Source: Alphaproteobacteria bacterium
Lineage (GTDB): Bacteria > Pseudomonadota > Alphaproteobacteria > Puniceispirillales > UBA1172
Length of the DNA stretch: 8,020 bases
Direction: 5' to 3'
Assembly: GCA_023259875.1 (NCBI GenBank)
Contig: JALRFL010000108.1
Location: 1-8,020 of the forward strand
The notes under the pieces were generated by a model. The model did not search any database, was not told the DNA's origin, and worked only from the letters and a program-made list of their open reading frames with translations. The position numbers and the translations under genes were made by a program. Within the stretch, counting starts at the first letter, position 1, and every line of letters starts with the position of its first letter. Positions 6,575-8,020 of the stretch are shown here, in pieces.

Positions 6575-6621
6575 GTCACTCTCAGCTAGCTTTGTCACTC
6601 GAAAAGTGACGTAGGAGTGAC
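6575..6621. repeat. Clustered GTCACTC/GAGTGAC repeats, candidate recombinase or regulator sites
   Basis: GTCACTC appears at 6575-6581 and 6594-6600 (19 bp apart), and its complement at 6605-6610 (six bases, AGTGAC) and 6615-6621 (GAGTGAC). The inner pair forms a hairpin GTCACT-CGAAA-AGTGAC (6594-6610). A further GTCAC, inside CCGTCACGG, lies at 6537-6545. Such dense short sites close to a tRNA attachment core recall integrase arm sites or AlpA/excisionase binding sites. That role is inferred. Confidence 0.5.
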
Positions 6622-6642
6622 GGGGGGTAATCAGATGCGATA

Positions 6643-6659
6643 TACCCCGTGAAGGGGTA
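6643..6659. repeat. Perfect inverted repeat TACCCC-5-GGGGTA
   Basis: The 6-bp arms at 6643-6648 and 6654-6659 flank the loop GTGAA. There is no following T-run in either direction, so a terminator is unlikely. It lies about 70 bp before the first island gene and could be an operator or a structured site in single-stranded DNA. Confidence 0.4.
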
Positions 6660-6728
6660 GCCATCTTATTTATTATGAAATAGCATTCGATAATATACAG
6701 TCAGATTGATGCAAAAGTGAATTCGAAA

Positions 6729-7274
6729 ATGGATTTTAACCCTCCTATTTCTGCTGCAGAGCTCAAAAATGAGTTTGATAAACTTAAGGAAGTTTTCCTT
6801 GGTACCGATAGCCAAGCTAAGTATGATGCTGCATCTAATATGATGGTACTTATGTCTCGAGTTTTAAGTAATCATATTCAATCTTTAGATGTTTATCCCA
6901 TTACAATGGTTTTGGCAGAATATGAAAGAATTTTCGAAGGTGGGGAGGCAGAGTTTTTAAAGTCCTATAAGAATGAGGGTGGCAGACCGATTGTCCCTCT
7001 GCATCACATGCATGCTGCAAGCATTGTCGCTTCAGTAGATATTCTTGCCAAGAATGGTTATTCCGTTGCTGCAGCAATAAGATTTGTTGCTTCTGAGTTA
7101 GGTCGTAAAGCGAGCCAAATAGATACTCTTCGCAGTAATTTTAATAGGCGGCATAAGAATCCTGATGCTGAAGAATTTAAAAGAGTACAGTCTAATTTAG
7201 AATTTTTCTCTGAAGTTGACGCAAAAAAACATGTGTTGGCATTGCTTCAAATGGTTAAATTTGGAAAAGCCTAA
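6729..7274 (+). CDS. Hypothetical protein, first gene of the island
   Basis: I do not recognise this 181-residue protein. It looks soluble and mostly helical, with no signal peptide, membrane segment, Walker motif, zinc-binding cysteines (it has no cysteine at all) or clear helix-turn-helix. Visible blocks are an N-terminal charged helix ('AAELKNEFDKLKEVF'), a Met-rich helix ('ASNMMVLMSRVL'), a central 'GGRPIVPLHHMHAASIVASVDIL' segment, and a basic segment 'TLRSNFNRRHKNPDAEEFKR' that could touch nucleic acid. The start is uncertain: ATG 6729 and GTG 6717 (four residues longer) both lack a good Shine-Dalgarno. Codons are AT-rich, unlike mnmA. It lies upstream of the AlpA-like and RepA-like genes on the same strand, so a role in the element's replication, regulation or cargo is possible, but nothing in the sequence decides between these. 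Confidence 0.75.
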   Translation: MDFNPPISAAELKNEFDKLKEVFLGTDSQAKYDAASNMMVLMSRVLSNHIQSLDVYPITMVLAEYERIFEGGEAEFLKSYKNEGGRPIVPLHHMHAASIVASVDILAKNGYSVAAAIRFVASELGRKASQIDTLRSNFNRRHKNPDAEEFKRVQSNLEFFSEVDAKKHVLALLQMVKFGKA

Positions 7275-7279
7275 AATAC

Positions 7280-7304
7280 TGTCAAAACCCCGCCTATTTT
7301 GACA
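7280..7304. promoter_or_regulatory. Inverted repeat TGTCAAAA-9-TTTTGACA before the AlpA-like gene
   Basis: The perfect 8-bp arms are 7280-7287 and 7297-7304, beginning 6 bp after the previous stop. The right arm contains a consensus -35 box TTGACA (7299-7304), but no good -10 sits 16-18 bp further on. No T-run follows the second arm. It may be an operator controlling the AlpA-like gene, or a weak terminator of the upstream gene. Confidence 0.5.
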
Positions 7305-7358
7305 CCCATTTCATCTGAGAAGCTCCATGCACTTTCATTAATTGCATTGGAGTTTCAT

Positions 7359-7553
7359 ATGCACACATTACTTTCGATTAACAAAGTTTCAGCAATGGTT
7401 AGCCTGAGTGTCTCTCAGATACGCAGAATGACAAAGGCTGGCACATTCCCAAAACCCCTCAAGCTAAGCGCCAACCGTTCCTGCTGGCTTGAAGAGGATA
7501 TCCACAACTGGATTAACAATCTCCAGAAGGAGACTAGTGATGAAAACAATTAA
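7359..7553 (+). CDS. AlpA-family helix-turn-helix regulator
   Basis: This 64-residue protein has the winged-helix HTH of the AlpA/excisionase-like family. 'LLSINKVSAMVSLSVSQIRRMTKAGTFPKPLKL' (residues 4-36) forms the helix-turn-helix and 'WLEEDIHNWINNL' (43-55) the typical closing helix. AlpA from the E. coli element CP4-57 activates the integrase gene and so promotes excision; related proteins act as recombination directionality factors or regulators. The start at ATG 7359 is supported by GGAG at 7349-7352, 6 nt upstream, and it opens just before the domain. A TTG at 7299 in the same frame would add 20 unrelated residues and falls inside the inverted repeat at 7280-7304. The gene overlaps the next by 14 bp. 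The DNA target may be the repeats upstream of the island's first gene; this is inference. Confidence 0.9.
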   Translation: MHTLLSINKVSAMVSLSVSQIRRMTKAGTFPKPLKLSANRSCWLEEDIHNWINNLQKETSDENN

Positions 7554-8020
7554 GGTTCTAACATTAAAGGAGTTTGCCGCTATGGAAATGCCTTCAAAGA
7601 AATACATTGTCGACCCATTTCTTCCTGAGAGAGGTCTTGTTGAAATTTACTCTAAGACTGGAGTTGGCAAAACCACCTTTGCCTTAAACCTAGGTATTGC
7701 AGTAGCTCTTGGTAAACCCTTCCTTAAATGGGGTATACATGAGGCTCAGAAGGTCTTGTATATAGATGGTGAGATGTCACCACCTGATATGAAGGAAAGG
7801 GCAATTGCGGCTGCTCAATACTTTGGAGTGGATGTAAGTGAAATTGAAAACTTCAACATCTTGAACCGAGACGTAAACAATGGGCTGCTTCCTGACATTG
7901 GAGAGCTCTCTGGGCAACGTGAGTTTGACTTACCCATTAAGGATGCCAAGTTAATCATCCTAGACAACCTAAGCACTCTTAGATTTTCAGGCAAAGAAAA
8001 CGAAGCTGACTCGTGGAGTA
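7540..8020 (+). CDS. RepA-like AAA (AAA_25) ATPase, N-terminal part, 3' end outside window
   Basis: Only 160 codons plus one base are present and the frame stays open. The protein belongs to the RecA-fold ATPases related to the hexameric RepA helicase of RSF1010, common on mobile islands and satellite elements. The Walker A is S-K-T-G-V-G-K-T (38-45), with Ser where Gly or Ala is usual. A catalytic-glutamate stretch 'LYIDGEM' (73-79, Glu78) is present, and the Walker B 'LIILDNLSTL' (138-147, Asp142) is typical. The probable role is ATP-driven DNA unwinding or loading during element replication or maintenance. The start at ATG 7540 is strongly supported by GAAGGAG (7526-7532), 7 nt upstream. 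The 14-bp overlap with the AlpA-like gene suggests translational coupling. Codon use is AT-rich, like the rest of the island. Other members of this family are merely annotated as AAA ATPases, so the helicase activity is inferred. Confidence 0.85.
   Translation, partial: MKTIKVLTLKEFAAMEMPSKKYIVDPFLPERGLVEIYSKTGVGKTTFALNLGIAVALGKPFLKWGIHEAQKVLYIDGEMSPPDMKERAIAAAQYFGVDVSEIENFNILNRDVNNGLLPDIGELSGQREFDLPIKDAKLIILDNLSTLRFSGKENEADSWS

Larger units (their letters stand above)
6490..6728. other. Island-edge non-coding stretch with short repeats
   Basis: This stretch of about 240 bp holds no convincing gene. It carries a cluster of GTCAC-type repeats (6539-6621) and a 17-bp hairpin (6643-6659), listed separately. 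A possible -10 GATAAT lies at 6689-6694 with only a weak -35 (TTATTT, 6666-6671). Nothing here looks like a tRNA terminator. Confidence 0.45.
6490..8020. mobile_element. One end of a tRNA-integrated genomic island (runs past window)
   Basis: Directly after the tRNA CCA end the DNA becomes clearly more AT-rich than the genes to the left, and the genes change from housekeeping to mobile-element types: an unknown protein, an AlpA-like DNA-binding protein and a RepA-like ATPase. Tyrosine-recombinase elements commonly use tRNA 3' ends as attB, so the attachment core probably lies within 6462-6489. No integrase and no second copy of that core are present here, so the extent and class (ICE, P4-like satellite or prophage remnant) are undetermined. 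Confidence 0.65.

Noticed and set aside
6537..6621. Possible CRISPR array from the GTCAC repeats
   Set aside because: The units are only 6-7 bp, occur in both orientations and have irregular spacing; no array or cas gene is present.

Overview
The window looks like a chromosomal segment of an alphaproteobacterium of moderate GC, perhaps a marine lineage such as SAR116 or a Rhodospirillales relative. This is inferred from the style of the proteins, from a CAT tRNA whose sequence resembles alphaproteobacterial tRNA-Met, and from the lack of Tus-type sulfur carrier genes. No ribosomal RNA is present, so the taxonomy is tentative.

Left part (1-2665). The window opens inside an AsmA/DUF3971-like envelope protein gene that ends at 684. 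It converges with a leftward pair: an alpha/beta hydrolase gene followed 28 bp downstream by tyrS. A 204-bp divergent promoter region (2666-2869) separates this pair from a rightward cluster. It holds a good leftward promoter, a candidate rightward promoter and a 14-bp dyad.

Centre (2870-6334). Four closely linked rightward genes read as a sulfur pathway. They encode serine O-acetyltransferase (cysteine synthesis), an IscS/NifS-type cysteine desulfurase (persulfide formation), an adrenodoxin-type [2Fe-2S] ferredoxin, and MnmA (tRNA 2-thiouridylase). No scaffold (IscU), chaperone or Tus gene lies among them, so a plausible reading is direct sulfur delivery from desulfurase to MnmA, with the ferredoxin as electron donor. 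A tRNA gene with anticodon CAT (6413-6489) follows.

Right part (6490-8020). Immediately after the tRNA 3' end the composition becomes AT-rich and the gene content changes. There is a 227-bp non-coding stretch with short inverted and direct repeats, an unrecognised all-helical-looking protein, an AlpA-like DNA-binding protein, and the first 160 codons of a RepA-like AAA ATPase that runs off the window. This is the expected arrangement for one end of a tRNA-integrated mobile island, although the integrase and the second attachment site are not in view. The most promising material for something undescribed is this island edge and its unknown first gene. The rest is recognisable housekeeping.
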